DNA of 48,519 nt from NCBI GenBank assembly GCA_902806345.1, contig CADCWF010000367.1, forward strand, positions 1 through 48,519, written 5' to 3'. A program made the translations under genes and the position numbers. Below, one piece after another: positions 8,036 through 18,349 of the stretch; the stretch's first letter is position 1, and every line of letters starts with the position of its first letter. The notes below the pieces were generated by a model that saw only the letters and a list, made by a program, of their open reading frames with translations, ran no database searches and was not told where the DNA came from. The DNA is from an uncultured Thermomicrobiales bacterium (GTDB lineage Bacteria; Chloroflexota; Chloroflexia; Thermomicrobiales; UBA6265).

Positions 8036-9100
8036 TCAGTCCCCCGGCGTGGCCACCGCTTCCGCCCCGTCCTTCTCGCGCTTCTCCATGATGTTCGTCG
8101 AGTGTCCAGCGTCCAGCCGCGCCTTGGGGTCGAAGAAGGTCACGGCGTGGTTGACCGCCGTCACCGCTTCCGCCGCTCCGGTGGCGATCAGCTTGAACTT
8201 GGCCGGGTACGAGGCCACGTCGCCGGCCGCGAAGACGCCGGGGATGTTGGTCGCCATCGTGATCTTGTCGACCACGATCTGGTTGCGCTGCAGCTCGAAC
8301 CCCCACCGCTTCAGCGGGCCGAGGTCGGCGACGAAGCCGATCGCCACGATCAGGTCGTCCGCCTCGACGGTCGTCTCCTCGCCGGCCGCGTCCTTGAACG
8401 TCACGGTCGCGAGCCGGCCGTCGCCGCCGGTCGCCACCGCGGTCGTCTCGTAGCCGGGGAACCGGAGGTCGACAGTCGACCGGTGCAGCTCCTCCACGGT
8501 CGCCTCGTGGGCGCGGAACTTCGAGCGGTGGATCAGGGTGACCTGGCGGGCGATCGGCTCCAGGGTGACCGCCCAGTCGACCGCCGAATCGCCGCCGCCG
8601 ACGATGACCACCCGCTTGTCGCGGAAATCCGCGACCCGCTTGGCGAAGTAGTGGACACCCTTGCCTTCGAGGTCACGGATGCCGGGCACGTCGAGCCGCT
8701 TCGGCTCGAAGGCGCCCACCCCGGCGCAGACGATGACCGTCTTGCTCCAGCGGTCGCCCGCCGAGGTCCCCAGTCGGAGGGTGCCGTCCGCCATCCGTTC
8801 GAGGTCGTGGACCTGCTCTTTCAGGCGGACCGTCGGGTCGCCCCGCCGCGCCTGCTCGTCGCACTTCTCGACGAACTCCTTGGCCAGCACCCGGGGGAAG
8901 CCGATCACGTCGTAGATGTACTTTTCTGGATAGATCGCTGTCAGCGCCCCGCCCGGCTCCTCCAGCGCGTCGATGACCTGGGTCCGGGCGCCCCGCAGAC
9001 CGGCGTAGAAGGCGGCGAACTGGCCGGTCGGCCCGAAGCCGACGACCGTGATGTCGTAGACGTCGCGCTCGGTGGCGGCTGTGCCGTTCGGATGGTCCAT
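8036..9100 (-). CDS. Ferredoxin-NADP reductase, thioredoxin reductase-like type (YumC family)
   Basis: A 354-residue flavoprotein with two dinucleotide-binding motifs: GFGPTG (residues 21-26) for FAD and GGGDSA (168-173) for NAD(P)H. The C-terminal FAD-contact motif GVFAAGDVA (288-296) is also present. The thioredoxin reductase CxxC pair is absent, which favours the type-2 ferredoxin/flavodoxin-NADP reductases, cytoplasmic enzymes passing electrons between NADPH and ferredoxin. The frame extends to 9247, but the ATG at 9100 is chosen: it precedes the first beta-strand and has AGGA nine bases upstream. It is divergent from the MFS gene, with 260 bp between the two starts. Confidence 0.87.
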   Translation of the reverse strand: MDHPNGTAATERDVYDITVVGFGPTGQFAAFYAGLRGARTQVIDALEEPGGALTAIYPEKYIYDVIGFPRVLAKEFVEKCDEQARRGDPTVRLKEQVHDLERMADGTLRLGTSAGDRWSKTVIVCAGVGAFEPKRLDVPGIRDLEGKGVHYFAKRVADFRDKRVVIVGGGDSAVDWAVTLEPIARQVTLIHRSKFRAHEATVEELHRSTVDLRFPGYETTAVATGGDGRLATVTFKDAAGEETTVEADDLIVAIGFVADLGPLKRWGFELQRNQIVVDKITMATNIPGVFAAGDVASYPAKFKLIATGAAEAVTAVNHAVTFFDPKARLDAGHSTNIMEKREKDGAEAVATPGD

Positions 9101-9360
9101 CCCGTATGGTCCTTTGGCGACGGGCTCCGCCACCGTTCGAGGGCGCGCCGGTTCCAACCGAAACCCGGAGCGCCGCGTGTATCCTCCCTCAAGTGTAGCA
9201 ACGGGACCTGCCGGAGGCCGTTCGACTGCCACCCCCGTTTGTGCCACGGGTACAGGGTCGCCGTCCGGCGAGCACGGCGGAGAACCCGGCTCAACGCCCG
9301 GTTTGGCGGACGGAGACCACGGCCGTCCCAGCCGGGTCTGCCCCGAGAGAGTGAGACCAG

Positions 9361-10653
9361 GTGCCCCAGCCTTCGTTGCCCCGGTCCCGTCTCGGCCCGC
9401 CCGGGCTTCCGGAAGAAGGGCGCATCGCGCTCTTCTGGGTCTGCCTCCTGATCGCCGTAAACCAGCTCGGCTTCGGCGCCATCGTCCCGGCGATCCCGCT
9501 CTACGCCGAGAGCTTCGGCGTCTCGGCGACCGCGATCGGGCTCGCCATCGGGGTCTATGGCCTGGCCCGCTTCGTCGTCAACGTCCCCGCCGGCCGGTTC
9601 GCCGACCGCCGCGGCCGCAAGAATCTTCTTATCGCCGGCACGCTCGCTACCATCGCCGGCAACGCGCTCTGCGCCGTCGCCCCTACCTACCCGATCTTCC
9701 TCCTCGGCCGGTTCGTTTCCGGCGCGGGGGCGGCGTCCGTCCTGACCGGCGGCCAGACGATCGTCGCCGACATCTCCACCGTCGCCAACCGCGGCCGGCT
9801 GATGGCGATCTACCAGGGCGTCTTCCTGTTCGCCGTCGGCCTGGGCCCCCTCCCCGGAGGCTGGCTGGCGACGGAGGTGGGACTGGCGGCCCCGTTCGCC
9901 GCCAACGCCATCCTCTCGGTCGGCACCCTGGCCGTCGCCGCTTTCGGCATCCCCGAGACCCGAGGTCTCCGCGACACTGGCGGCGCTAGACCGCGTCCGA
10001 TGTCGGTCCGGCAGCAGATCGGGCTCCTGCGCTCCATCCCCGGCTTTGCCCTCATCGGCTTCGTCAGCTTCACCGTCTTTTTCGCCCGCACCGGCGCCCT
10101 CTTCAACGTCGTCCCCTTGATCGCCAAGGACCGCATCGGGCTCGCACCAGACCGGATCGGGCTGTCCCTCGGGCTCGTCAGCATCGTCGGTCTCGCTCTG
10201 GCCTACCCCTCGGGGATGCTGGTCGACCGCTGGGGCCGGAAGGCGGTCATCGTTCCCGCCACCCTGCTGACGGCGGTCTCGATGCCGCTCTTCGGGATCG
10301 TCGAGACCTGGCCGGCGTTCCTCGCGGCCTCCCTCGTCTGGGCTTGCGCCACCGGCATCGGCGGTGCCGCCCCGGCTGCCTACGCCGCCGACAGTGCCCC
10401 GCGTGACGCCACCGCCTCGGCGCTGGGCACCTACCGGGCGGTTTCCGACCTCGGCTACGTCGTTGGCCCGCTCCTGCTCGGGGCCATTGCCGACCTCGCC
10501 GGGCCCGATTCGGCGCTGCTCTTCGCGGCCCTCCTGGCGGCGACCGCGGCGCTCACCTTCGCCTTCCGTGCCCCGGAAACACTGCCCCCTGCGGTTCGGC
10601 TGATCGTGCCAGCCGGTGGGACCACAACGACGACTCCTGAGGTGAAACGGTAG
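9361..10653 (+). CDS. Major facilitator superfamily transporter (DHA1-like)
   Basis: A 430-residue membrane protein with about twelve hydrophobic helices. The loop 2-3 MFS signature GRFADRRGRK (residues 78-87) is intact and a degenerate repeat, GMLVDRWGRK, sits in the second half, as expected of two 6-helix bundles. The pattern GAGAASVLTGGQ after helix 4 is typical of drug:H+ antiporter-like efflux proteins, so export of a drug or metabolite by proton antiport is likely. The substrate cannot be read from sequence. The GTG start has only a weak ribosome site. The 16 bp between its stop and the next promoter suggest it ends its own unit. Confidence 0.87.
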   Translation: MPQPSLPRSRLGPPGLPEEGRIALFWVCLLIAVNQLGFGAIVPAIPLYAESFGVSATAIGLAIGVYGLARFVVNVPAGRFADRRGRKNLLIAGTLATIAGNALCAVAPTYPIFLLGRFVSGAGAASVLTGGQTIVADISTVANRGRLMAIYQGVFLFAVGLGPLPGGWLATEVGLAAPFAANAILSVGTLAVAAFGIPETRGLRDTGGARPRPMSVRQQIGLLRSIPGFALIGFVSFTVFFARTGALFNVVPLIAKDRIGLAPDRIGLSLGLVSIVGLALAYPSGMLVDRWGRKAVIVPATLLTAVSMPLFGIVETWPAFLAASLVWACATGIGGAAPAAYAADSAPRDATASALGTYRAVSDLGYVVGPLLLGAIADLAGPDSALLFAALLAATAALTFAFRAPETLPPAVRLIVPAGGTTTTTPEVKR

Positions 10654-10669
10654 AGCGGTAGACGGCCGC

Positions 10670-10698
10670 TTGCGTCACCGGATAGCGGTTCGTATAGT
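10670..10698 (+). promoter_or_regulatory. Promoter of the dipeptide-type ABC operon
   Basis: TTGCGT (10670-10675) and TATAGT (10693-10698) are separated by 17 bp, a good primary-sigma match. About 110 bases of leader precede the ATG at 10815. Confidence 0.6.
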
Positions 10699-10814
10699 TC
10701 CGCGGCCTAGCCAGTTGCCTGAACTTGCAAGGGCCCACCCATCCGGTCAGGCGATCCCCCGCATAGCTGGACGCCCCGCCGGACCGGCGCGGAGCAGACG
10801 GAGGTTTTGCTCGG

Positions 10815-12524
10815 ATGATCGATTCCCGAACCGCTCGGTTCGTCGCTGTGGCCCGCGGTGGCTCGCTCTCCCGTCGTCAGGTGTTGGATACCGGGCTCCG
10901 GCTCGGCCTGGCAACGCCAGCGATTGCCGCCCTGATGGCGAACGCCCCCGAAGCGACGGCCAGTGCACCTCAGCGGCGTCCCTTCGCCCGCCAGGACGGC
11001 GGCACCGGCGGCACCTTCACCGTCCTCATCTCGGTCGGGACCGAGGATATCGATCCCCATTACTCCTACGCCACCCTTTCGTCCACGATCGCGCTCTGTG
11101 TCTACGACATGCTCGTGGTCTACCAGGACGATTCCACGACCGAGATCGCGCCGATGCTGGCCGAGTCGTGGGACGTGAGCGACGACGAATCGACCTACAC
11201 GTTCAAACTCCGCCCGAACGCCCGCTTCCACGACGGCACCGTCTGCGACGCCCAGGCCGTCAAGGACGCCTACACCCGCTGGCTCGAGTTAGGCGGTGCC
11301 GTCGTCCAGGTCATCGCCCGCTTCGTCGAGTCGCCCGACCAGATGGAGGTAGTCGACGCCACGACCCTCCGGTTCAACCTCGACCGGCCGCAGCCGCTCT
11401 TCCTGCCCGCGATGGCCTCCCAGTACGGCCCCTCGGTCGTCAGCCCGACGGCGATCCGCGAGAACGCGACCGACGAGGACCCGTACGCCCACGAGTTCTT
11501 CCTTGCAAACGCCGTCGGCACCGGTCCCTACCGCCTCATCTCAAACTCCATCAACGAAGGACTGGTGCTGGAGCGCTTCGAAGAGTACTGGCGGGGTTGG
11601 GACGACAATCCCGGCTTCGATCAGGTCGTCTTCCGGGTCGTCCCCGAAGACGCCACCCGGCGCCAACTGCTGGAGCAGGGCGAAGCGGACGCCTCCGCCT
11701 TCAACCTGACCCTCGACGGCGTCGAGGCCCTCCGCCAGAACCCCGACGTCGTCGTCGTCGAGTACCCGACGACCTCCGTCTCCTGGGCAATCCTGAACGC
11801 GGCTCGCCTCCCCCGGGAGGCCCGCCAGGGTCTCTCCTTCGCGTTCCCGTACGAAGAGGTCGAGCAATCCGTCTTCCGCGGCCTGCTGAAGCGGACCGGA
11901 CCGCTGGCCGACAGCGTCGTCGGCTACGACCCCGAGGTCTACCTCTACCAGACCGATCTCGACCGCGCCAAGGAACTGGTGCTGCAGGCCGGTTTTGCCG
12001 AGGGTGACGTCTTCGAGTACATGGTCGATTCGACGGACGAGCGGGAGTCGACCATCGCCCAACTCTTCCAGGCCAACATCCAGCAGATGGGCTTCGACCT
12101 GGAGATCGTCGCGGTCGACTACGCCACGGTTGAGTCGACCATCTTCGGCGAGCAACCGGCGGAGGAGAAGCCCCACCTCATCGGCGGTTGGGGCTGGTGG
12201 CCGGACTACAACGATCCCTGGAACCACCTGGCCCCCAACTTCACGGAAGCGAACATCGGCAACGGTGGCTCGAATGCCGGCGCCTGGTCGAACGCCCGAT
12301 TCGAGGAGATCATGGCCGAGGCCGAGGTCTTCACAGACGAGCGCCGCTTGATCGAGTTGATGGCGGAAGCCCAGGACATCCTGACCGAGCAGGATCCGCC
12401 CGTCATCTACTACGGTCAGATCGTCCGCTACACCGTGCTCGCCAGCGACATCCAGGGCTTCGTGCCGAACCCGCTCTACCTGGACGGCTTCAATATCTGG
12501 GACATGTCCCGCGCCCCGGCCTAA
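10815..12524 (+). CDS. ABC transporter substrate-binding protein, family 5 (dipeptide/oligopeptide type)
   Basis: A 569-residue extracellular binding protein. The N-terminus has a Tat-like signal (SRRQVL at residues 19-24, then a hydrophobic stretch), so it may be exported folded and then anchored or released. The mature part shows the DppA/OppA pattern: DPHYSYATLSSTIALCVYDML, LAESWDVSDDESTYTFKLR and RFHDGTV. Family members bind di- or oligopeptides, but also nickel, heme precursors and glycosides, so the ligand is open. It leads an operon with two permeases. The ATG has GGAGG eleven bases upstream. Confidence 0.9.
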   Translation: MIDSRTARFVAVARGGSLSRRQVLDTGLRLGLATPAIAALMANAPEATASAPQRRPFARQDGGTGGTFTVLISVGTEDIDPHYSYATLSSTIALCVYDMLVVYQDDSTTEIAPMLAESWDVSDDESTYTFKLRPNARFHDGTVCDAQAVKDAYTRWLELGGAVVQVIARFVESPDQMEVVDATTLRFNLDRPQPLFLPAMASQYGPSVVSPTAIRENATDEDPYAHEFFLANAVGTGPYRLISNSINEGLVLERFEEYWRGWDDNPGFDQVVFRVVPEDATRRQLLEQGEADASAFNLTLDGVEALRQNPDVVVVEYPTTSVSWAILNAARLPREARQGLSFAFPYEEVEQSVFRGLLKRTGPLADSVVGYDPEVYLYQTDLDRAKELVLQAGFAEGDVFEYMVDSTDERESTIAQLFQANIQQMGFDLEIVAVDYATVESTIFGEQPAEEKPHLIGGWGWWPDYNDPWNHLAPNFTEANIGNGGSNAGAWSNARFEEIMAEAEVFTDERRLIELMAEAQDILTEQDPPVIYYGQIVRYTVLASDIQGFVPNPLYLDGFNIWDMSRAPA

Positions 12525-12583
12525 CGCCCTAGCGGCGCCGGGCGGACCCGGCGGGCTGTCTCGGCCTCGCCGATGGAGAACCG

Positions 12584-13590
<1,007 letters not shown>

Positions 13591-13594
<4 letters not shown>

Positions 13595-14532
13595 GCGCCG
13601 AGCAGGCCGCGCCCGCCCGCCCCCTCAGCGCCGAGCCGGTGGCGGGAGGCCGACGGCTCGATACCGCCGAGTCGAACCGAGAGCGCAGCCAACTCAAGCG
13701 CAACCTCCACAAGTTCCTGGTGCAGAACCGGTTGAATCTGGTCGGGTTGGTCATCGTCGTCGTCTTCTTCCTCCTGGCGGTCTTCGGCCAGACGATCGCC
13801 CCCCACGATCCATACGCCCAGGACATCACCGGCTCGAAGCTGCTCGGGCCGTCGCTCTCGCATCCGATGGGGACCGACGAACTCGGCCGCGACCTGCTCA
13901 GCCGCGTCATGACCGGCACCCGGATCAGCCTCCAGGTCGCCGCGGTGGTCCTCACCTTCGCCGTCACCTTTGGCACCCTCATCGGCTCGCTCGCCGGCTA
14001 CTTCGGCGGCATCGTCGACGAGATCCTGATGCGCTTCACCGACATGTTCCTCGCCTTCCCGGCGCTCATCCTCGCGATCGCCATCGCCTCCACCCTCGGC
14101 CGCGAGTTGGTCTGGACGATGGTCGCCCTTTCGACGGTGTTCTGGCCGTGGTATGCCCGCCTCGTCCGGGCCCAGATCCTCTCGATCCGGGAGCGGGACT
14201 ACGTCACCGCCGGCGAGAGCGTCGGCCTCTCCGGGCCGCGCCTGCTCTTCCGCCACATCCTGCCGAACGCCATCCCGGTGGTCATCATCCAGCTCACCCT
14301 CGACATCGGCTACGCCATTTTGGCGACCAGCTCGCTCTCGTTCATCGGTCTCGGCGCTCAGCCCCCGTCTCCCGAATGGGGCACGATGATGTCGACGGCG
14401 CGCAACTACTTCCGGGAGGCGTGGTGGTACACCACCTTCCCCGGGCTCGCCCTCACCCTGACAGTGTTCGCCTTCAACATCCTCGGTGACGGTCTCCAGG
14501 ACGCGCTCGACCCACGCTCCGGGCAGCGCTGA
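13591..14532 (+). CDS. ABC transporter permease, DppC/OppC type
   Basis: A 313-residue permease partner of the preceding gene. A cytoplasmic N-tail precedes a first helix (NLVGLVIVVVFFLLAVFGQ), then the IAPHDPYAQD and HPMGTDELGRD segments diagnostic of DppC, and an EAA loop (VTAGESVGLSGPRLLFRHILPN style). The GTG start overlaps the dppB-like stop in a GTGA arrangement. No dppD/dppF ATPase gene follows, since the histidine kinase gene converges 37 bp later. The transporter must therefore use ATPases encoded elsewhere. Confidence 0.92.
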
Positions 14533-14569
14533 TCCGTCGCACTGATCCGGACGGGTTTGCGACCTACCC

Positions 14570-16525
14570 TCACGCCCGAAAACTCCCATTCTCCCGTGGA
14601 TTGGACGAGCGGGCGGTTGGATCAAGGCTCCCCACGACGACAAGCGCCTCGTTCCGAACCGCCGAACCGGACGCGGCCGGGACCGTGCTGTCCGCCAGCG
14701 GCAGCGAGAAGAAGAACGTCGCGCCGTCGCCCGGCACGCTTTCGGCCCAGATCGCCCCGCCGTGGGCCAGCACGATGTGCTTGGCGATCGCCAGGCCGAG
14801 GCCGGTCCCCTCGCTCCGCCTCGCCTTGTCCGCCTTGTAGAACCGCTCGAAGAGCCGCGGCAGCTCGTCCGGCCCCACGCCGATGCCGTTGTCTCGTACC
14901 GTGACCTCTATGGTCTCCCCAGACCGGCGCCCCGCGACGACGATCCGGCCGCCGGGCGGGGTGAACTTGATGGCGTTGTGGATGAGGTTCAGCAGCACCT
15001 GCTCGATCCGGGAGCGGTCGACGCGTACCGGTGGCAGTCCTGGCTCGACCTCCAGTTCGAGATCGAGTCGGGCCCGCTCGACCTGCGCGCGCAATCGCTC
15101 GACCCCTGTCCGGAGGACGACCGCCGGTTCGATTACCTCGACTCGGAGTTGCACGCGCCCCGACTCGAGTCGCGCCAGGTCGAGGAGCTCATCGACGAGA
15201 AGGGCCAAGCGATCGACCTCGCCGACGATCCGTCGCAAGAAATCCGTAGAGACGGACCGGTCGTCGATCGCGCCTGCTTCGAGCGTCTCGACCACCGCTC
15301 GGATCGACGTCAACGGCGTCCGCAGCTCGTGCGACACATTGGCAACGAACTCCCGCCGAACGCCCTCGAGGCGCCGCAGTTCGGTGACATCGCGGAGGAT
15401 CATCAGCCCGAGAGATTCGCCCCCGGCTTCGAGCCGCTGGGCGGTGGCCTCAATCGTCCGTCGGCTCCGACCATGGACGACGCTCCCTCCGACCGGCCCG
15501 GTCGCCGCTCCGTCCAGCGCCCGGCGCAACAGCGCGTCCAGTTCGTGGTCGCGGCCGACCTCGATGAACGGCTGGTCGAGGCGGTGGGCCGTCACCGCCA
15601 ACATCGAGAGGGCGGCCCGGTTGAGGCGGAGCACCCAGCCCCGGCGGTCGGTGATCACGACCCCGTCCGTCAGATTGGCGAGAGTGACTTCGAGCCGACC
15701 ACGGGCGAGCTCGGCTTCGTCGATCGACGCGCTCAACCGCCGCGTCATCGTGTTGAACGCCTGCCCAAGCTCGCCCAGCTCCCGCGTGCTCGCCGGCTCG
15801 ACCGCGACATCCAGCCGACCCTGGGCCACGGCCGCCGCTTGCCGCCGGAGGTTTTCGAGCGGACCCGCGATTCGGCCCGCCACCGCAACCCCAACTACCG
15901 CCACCAAGGCAGCCGAGACGATCGTCGCCAATCCGACGATCCCCTGGAGATCCCGGATCGCGCGGTCAACCTCGTCGAGCGGGATGCCGACGCGAACCAC
16001 GACGCCCGAGGAATCCGGGTCGGCGACTGCCACGTAGACGAACTGCTCGCCGCCCGCCCCCCTGATCACCGAACGGTGCATCCCGTTCCGCACGGCAAGC
16101 TCATACTCGGGCCGACCCGCCAAACTCCCCGTGGCCTCGGGATCGCCGACGGTCTCCCCAACCACCACCCCGTCGTCACCGATGACCGTGATCCGGGCGT
16201 TGACCGCCGCGGCGGCTTGCTCGACGATCGGGTCGATCTGCGACGCGTCCCCCCCGTTCTCCAGCTCGGGCTCGATCAACTCAGCGACGAGCCGGGCGTC
16301 GCGCTCAAGACCACGCGCAAGACCCTCGACGTAGACGTCTCGCATCGCCTGGGAGAGAACGACGCCGAACGCGACCATGACCGCCGCGACTATGACCGCA
16401 TAGGTGGCGGCGAGGCGTCCGCGCAACGTGCGCGGCACGAGGTGGAACGATTGCCTCCACCGCTGCCAGGAGTTCCCGCGGCCGGACTCGGATCCTCCGG
16501 TCGGGTGGTCGGGTCGGCGTGCCAT
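14570..16525 (-). CDS. Membrane sensor histidine kinase, PhoR/WalK-like
   Basis: A 651-residue sensor kinase. The order is a first membrane helix (about residues 41-60), an extracytoplasmic sensor of about 130 residues, a second helix (195-217), HAMP (218-270), PAS (275-385), HisKA with phospho-acceptor His399 (NVSHELRTPL), and an ATPase domain with N-box Asn517, DNGIGV (545-550) and GTGLGLAIAKH (573-583). This layout is that of PhoR, PnpS and WalK. No response regulator gene adjoins it, so it is an orphan here. The ATG at 16525 is chosen as the nearest to the first helix. ATGs at 16561 and 16615 are alternatives, the last lying upstream of a minus-strand -10 element. Confidence 0.9.
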   Translation of the reverse strand: MARRPDHPTGGSESGRGNSWQRWRQSFHLVPRTLRGRLAATYAVIVAAVMVAFGVVLSQAMRDVYVEGLARGLERDARLVAELIEPELENGGDASQIDPIVEQAAAAVNARITVIGDDGVVVGETVGDPEATGSLAGRPEYELAVRNGMHRSVIRGAGGEQFVYVAVADPDSSGVVVRVGIPLDEVDRAIRDLQGIVGLATIVSAALVAVVGVAVAGRIAGPLENLRRQAAAVAQGRLDVAVEPASTRELGELGQAFNTMTRRLSASIDEAELARGRLEVTLANLTDGVVITDRRGWVLRLNRAALSMLAVTAHRLDQPFIEVGRDHELDALLRRALDGAATGPVGGSVVHGRSRRTIEATAQRLEAGGESLGLMILRDVTELRRLEGVRREFVANVSHELRTPLTSIRAVVETLEAGAIDDRSVSTDFLRRIVGEVDRLALLVDELLDLARLESGRVQLRVEVIEPAVVLRTGVERLRAQVERARLDLELEVEPGLPPVRVDRSRIEQVLLNLIHNAIKFTPPGGRIVVAGRRSGETIEVTVRDNGIGVGPDELPRLFERFYKADKARRSEGTGLGLAIAKHIVLAHGGAIWAESVPGDGATFFFSLPLADSTVPAASGSAVRNEALVVVGSLDPTARSSNPRENGSFRA

Positions 16526-16571
16526 GATTGCCCCGTCGGCGGCCGTGTCGTTCAGAAGCATCAACCGCCGG

Positions 16572-16599
16572 TTGCCTCGACCCGCCGGCTCAGTATAGT
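16572..16599 (+). promoter_or_regulatory. Promoter with a symmetric -10 between divergent genes
   Basis: TTGCCT (16572-16577) and TATAGT (16594-16599), with a 16-bp spacer, face the metallophosphoesterase gene. Read on the other strand, 16597-16592 is TATACT, facing the histidine kinase. The shared TATA core would allow divergent transcription from one site. The plus-strand mRNA leader would be very short. Confidence 0.5.
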
Positions 16600-16619
16600 T
16601 TCGGAGGAGGCCCATCCCG

Positions 16620-17669
16620 TTGCCGACGCTCGCATCCGCTCGATCGACGCCAAAGCCAACCGCCCCTGGTCTCGGTGCCCTGGCCCATCCCCGACGACTG
16701 CTGGCGTGGGTCGGGATCGTCGGCTCGGCGGCCCTCGCCTACGCCACGATCGTCGAGCCGCGACGGCTGCAGACGGTCACCTACACGCTGCTCGTCCCCA
16801 ACCTCCCCCCGTCGCTCGCCGGATTGCGGATCGCCCACCTGACGGATTTCCACGTCGGCATGCCCGGCACCCCGTCGGCCATCCTCGCCAAGGCGGTGGC
16901 CCAGGCGGAGGCGTGGCAACCGGATCTGGCGTTGCTGACCGGTGATTTCGTCCACCGCGGGAGCTGGCTCGCCGAGGCCGACATCTTCCACGGGCTCGCG
17001 GAATGCGTCCCCACGTTCGCGGTCCTCGGCAACCACGACAGCCGCCGAAGCCGCCGCGAGACCGACCAGATCACCGCCGCGTTGGGCGACTCGGGGGTCA
17101 CGGTCCTTCGCAACCGATCGGTGACGATCGCGATTCCGGACCGCGGCGAGGTCGTCCTGGTCGGGGTCGACGATCCCAGTTTCCGCCGCGATGACCTTGA
17201 GCGAGCGATGGCGGGGCTCCCTGCCGAACCAGACCCGTCCCGCCCGACGATCCTCCTTGCCCACGCCCCGGAGATCGCCGATCGCGCCCCAGAGGGTCGC
17301 TTCTCCCTTATCGTCAGCGGCCACACCCACGGCGGCCAACTCCGATTCTCCCCCGTCCAGCACCGCACGTTCCTCGACATCGGCATGATAGCCGGCGGCC
17401 TGATGTCGCCCTACGCGCGCGGGGCGTGGCTGGTCCGCGGCAACCCGCTCTACGTCAACAGCGGACTCGGCCTTTCGGGAATCCCGTTCCGCTTCATGGC
17501 GCCGCCGGAGGTGGCGCTCTTCACACTCCAACCGCCGCCGGCCGGCTCCGACCCGGCGACCAACCCGTTCGTTCGGGACGACCCGGACACCCGCCGTACC
17601 CGCCATCGGAGCCGACTAAGGACAAAGAGAACCCCTCTCCTCGAAACGAGGGGAGGGGTCTCGGCTTGA
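16620..17669 (+). CDS. Membrane-anchored metallophosphoesterase (YkuE-like)
   Basis: A 349-residue protein with one N-terminal membrane helix (LLAWVGIVGSAALAYATIV) and a calcineurin-like domain. All five metal motifs are present: HLTDFH, GDFVHRG, GNHD, HAPE and SGHTHGGQ. It should be a binuclear metal phosphohydrolase on the outer face of the membrane. YkuE-type relatives act on UDP-diacylglucosamine-like or other phospholipid phosphates, so the substrate is uncertain. The TTG start has GGAGGAGG (16603-16610) nine bases upstream. The last codons run through a strong hairpin (17631-17659), which is unusual and may mean the 3' end of the protein is poorly constrained. Confidence 0.87.
   Translation: MPTLASARSTPKPTAPGLGALAHPRRLLAWVGIVGSAALAYATIVEPRRLQTVTYTLLVPNLPPSLAGLRIAHLTDFHVGMPGTPSAILAKAVAQAEAWQPDLALLTGDFVHRGSWLAEADIFHGLAECVPTFAVLGNHDSRRSRRETDQITAALGDSGVTVLRNRSVTIAIPDRGEVVLVGVDDPSFRRDDLERAMAGLPAEPDPSRPTILLAHAPEIADRAPEGRFSLIVSGHTHGGQLRFSPVQHRTFLDIGMIAGGLMSPYARGAWLVRGNPLYVNSGLGLSGIPFRFMAPPEVALFTLQPPPAGSDPATNPFVRDDPDTRRTRHRSRLRTKRTPLLETRGGVSA
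17631..17659. terminator. Strong hairpin, probably bidirectional terminator
   Basis: A 13-bp stem with one G-U pair (17631-17643 with 17647-17659, AAA loop) lies inside the last codons of the metallophosphoesterase gene and downstream of the convergent small gene at 17710. On the minus strand it is followed by a T-rich run (TTCTCTTTG), so it best serves the minus-strand gene. Confidence 0.65.
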
Positions 17670-17709
17670 AGGCGGAATCGAACGCTCGCGAACGAGTCCC
17701 GATCGCCGA

Positions 17710-18222
17710 CTAGCGGCTGTCCATCATCTTCTTCATGGCGAACGCCGCCATGCCGGCCATGGCCGCCTTGACGGCCGGGTTGTCCATCATGCTTCCCTGG
17801 TCCTGCTGCGGCATCTGTCGCTGGGAGGAATCGTTTCCCCCGCCGAACATGCCGCCGAGGAAACCGCCGATGCCGCCCCCCTGGTCCGGCTGCCCCTTCA
17901 TGAATCCCTGGGTGGCCTGCGCCAGGACGTCGGGATCGTCGTTGTCGTCATCGAAACCGCCGGCGCCACGCTGCCGCATCGCCCGCTTGTACTCGCGCCG
18001 CTGGTCGGGGCTCATCCGCGAAAACGACTGGCGGGCAGCCTCGCGCATGTCGTCATCGCCCATGTGACCGGAGACCTGGCGGAAGCGCTCCATCACCTCG
18101 TCGTTGTCGTATCCCTCGTGCGGCTGGCCTCGTTCGTACCGGCCGACGAAATCCTGCGCCTGCGACCGCATCCGGTCCGAGTCCGGACCGCCGAACAGAC
18201 CGCCGAGCATACCCTCGACCAT
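17710..18222 (-). CDS. Conserved-looking small protein, Gly/Met-rich, function unknown
   Basis: A 170-residue protein with no domain I can name. The N-terminal half is charged and probably helical (FVGRYERGQPHEGY, then MSPDQRREYKRAMRQR). The middle is Asp/Gly-rich (GGFLGGMFGGGN) with Gln/Met runs. The end is a hydrophobic Ala/Met helix (AVKAAMAGMAAFAMKKMMD). Such a helix could insert in or lie on membranes. The ATG has GGGGGA seven bases upstream, which with codon-like composition supports a real gene. It converges on the metallophosphoesterase gene and is followed by the hairpin above. Confidence 0.72.
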   Translation of the reverse strand: MVEGMLGGLFGGPDSDRMRSQAQDFVGRYERGQPHEGYDNDEVMERFRQVSGHMGDDDMREAARQSFSRMSPDQRREYKRAMRQRGAGGFDDDNDDPDVLAQATQGFMKGQPDQGGGIGGFLGGMFGGGNDSSQRQMPQQDQGSMMDNPAVKAAMAGMAAFAMKKMMDSR

Positions 18223-18349
18223 GGAAGATCCCCCTTTTCAGTGCGGACGACGGAACCCAGCGAACGTTGCCGCGAATCGGCACTTGACGAACGTTCCGCC
18301 GGTGCCAACCACCGTCCGAGGGAGCGATGACGCAGGAACTATGCCCGTG

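Noticed and set aside
14762..16945. A 727-residue plus-strand open frame
   Set aside because: It is antisense to the histidine kinase; its translation is Arg/Pro/Asp-rich without any motif.
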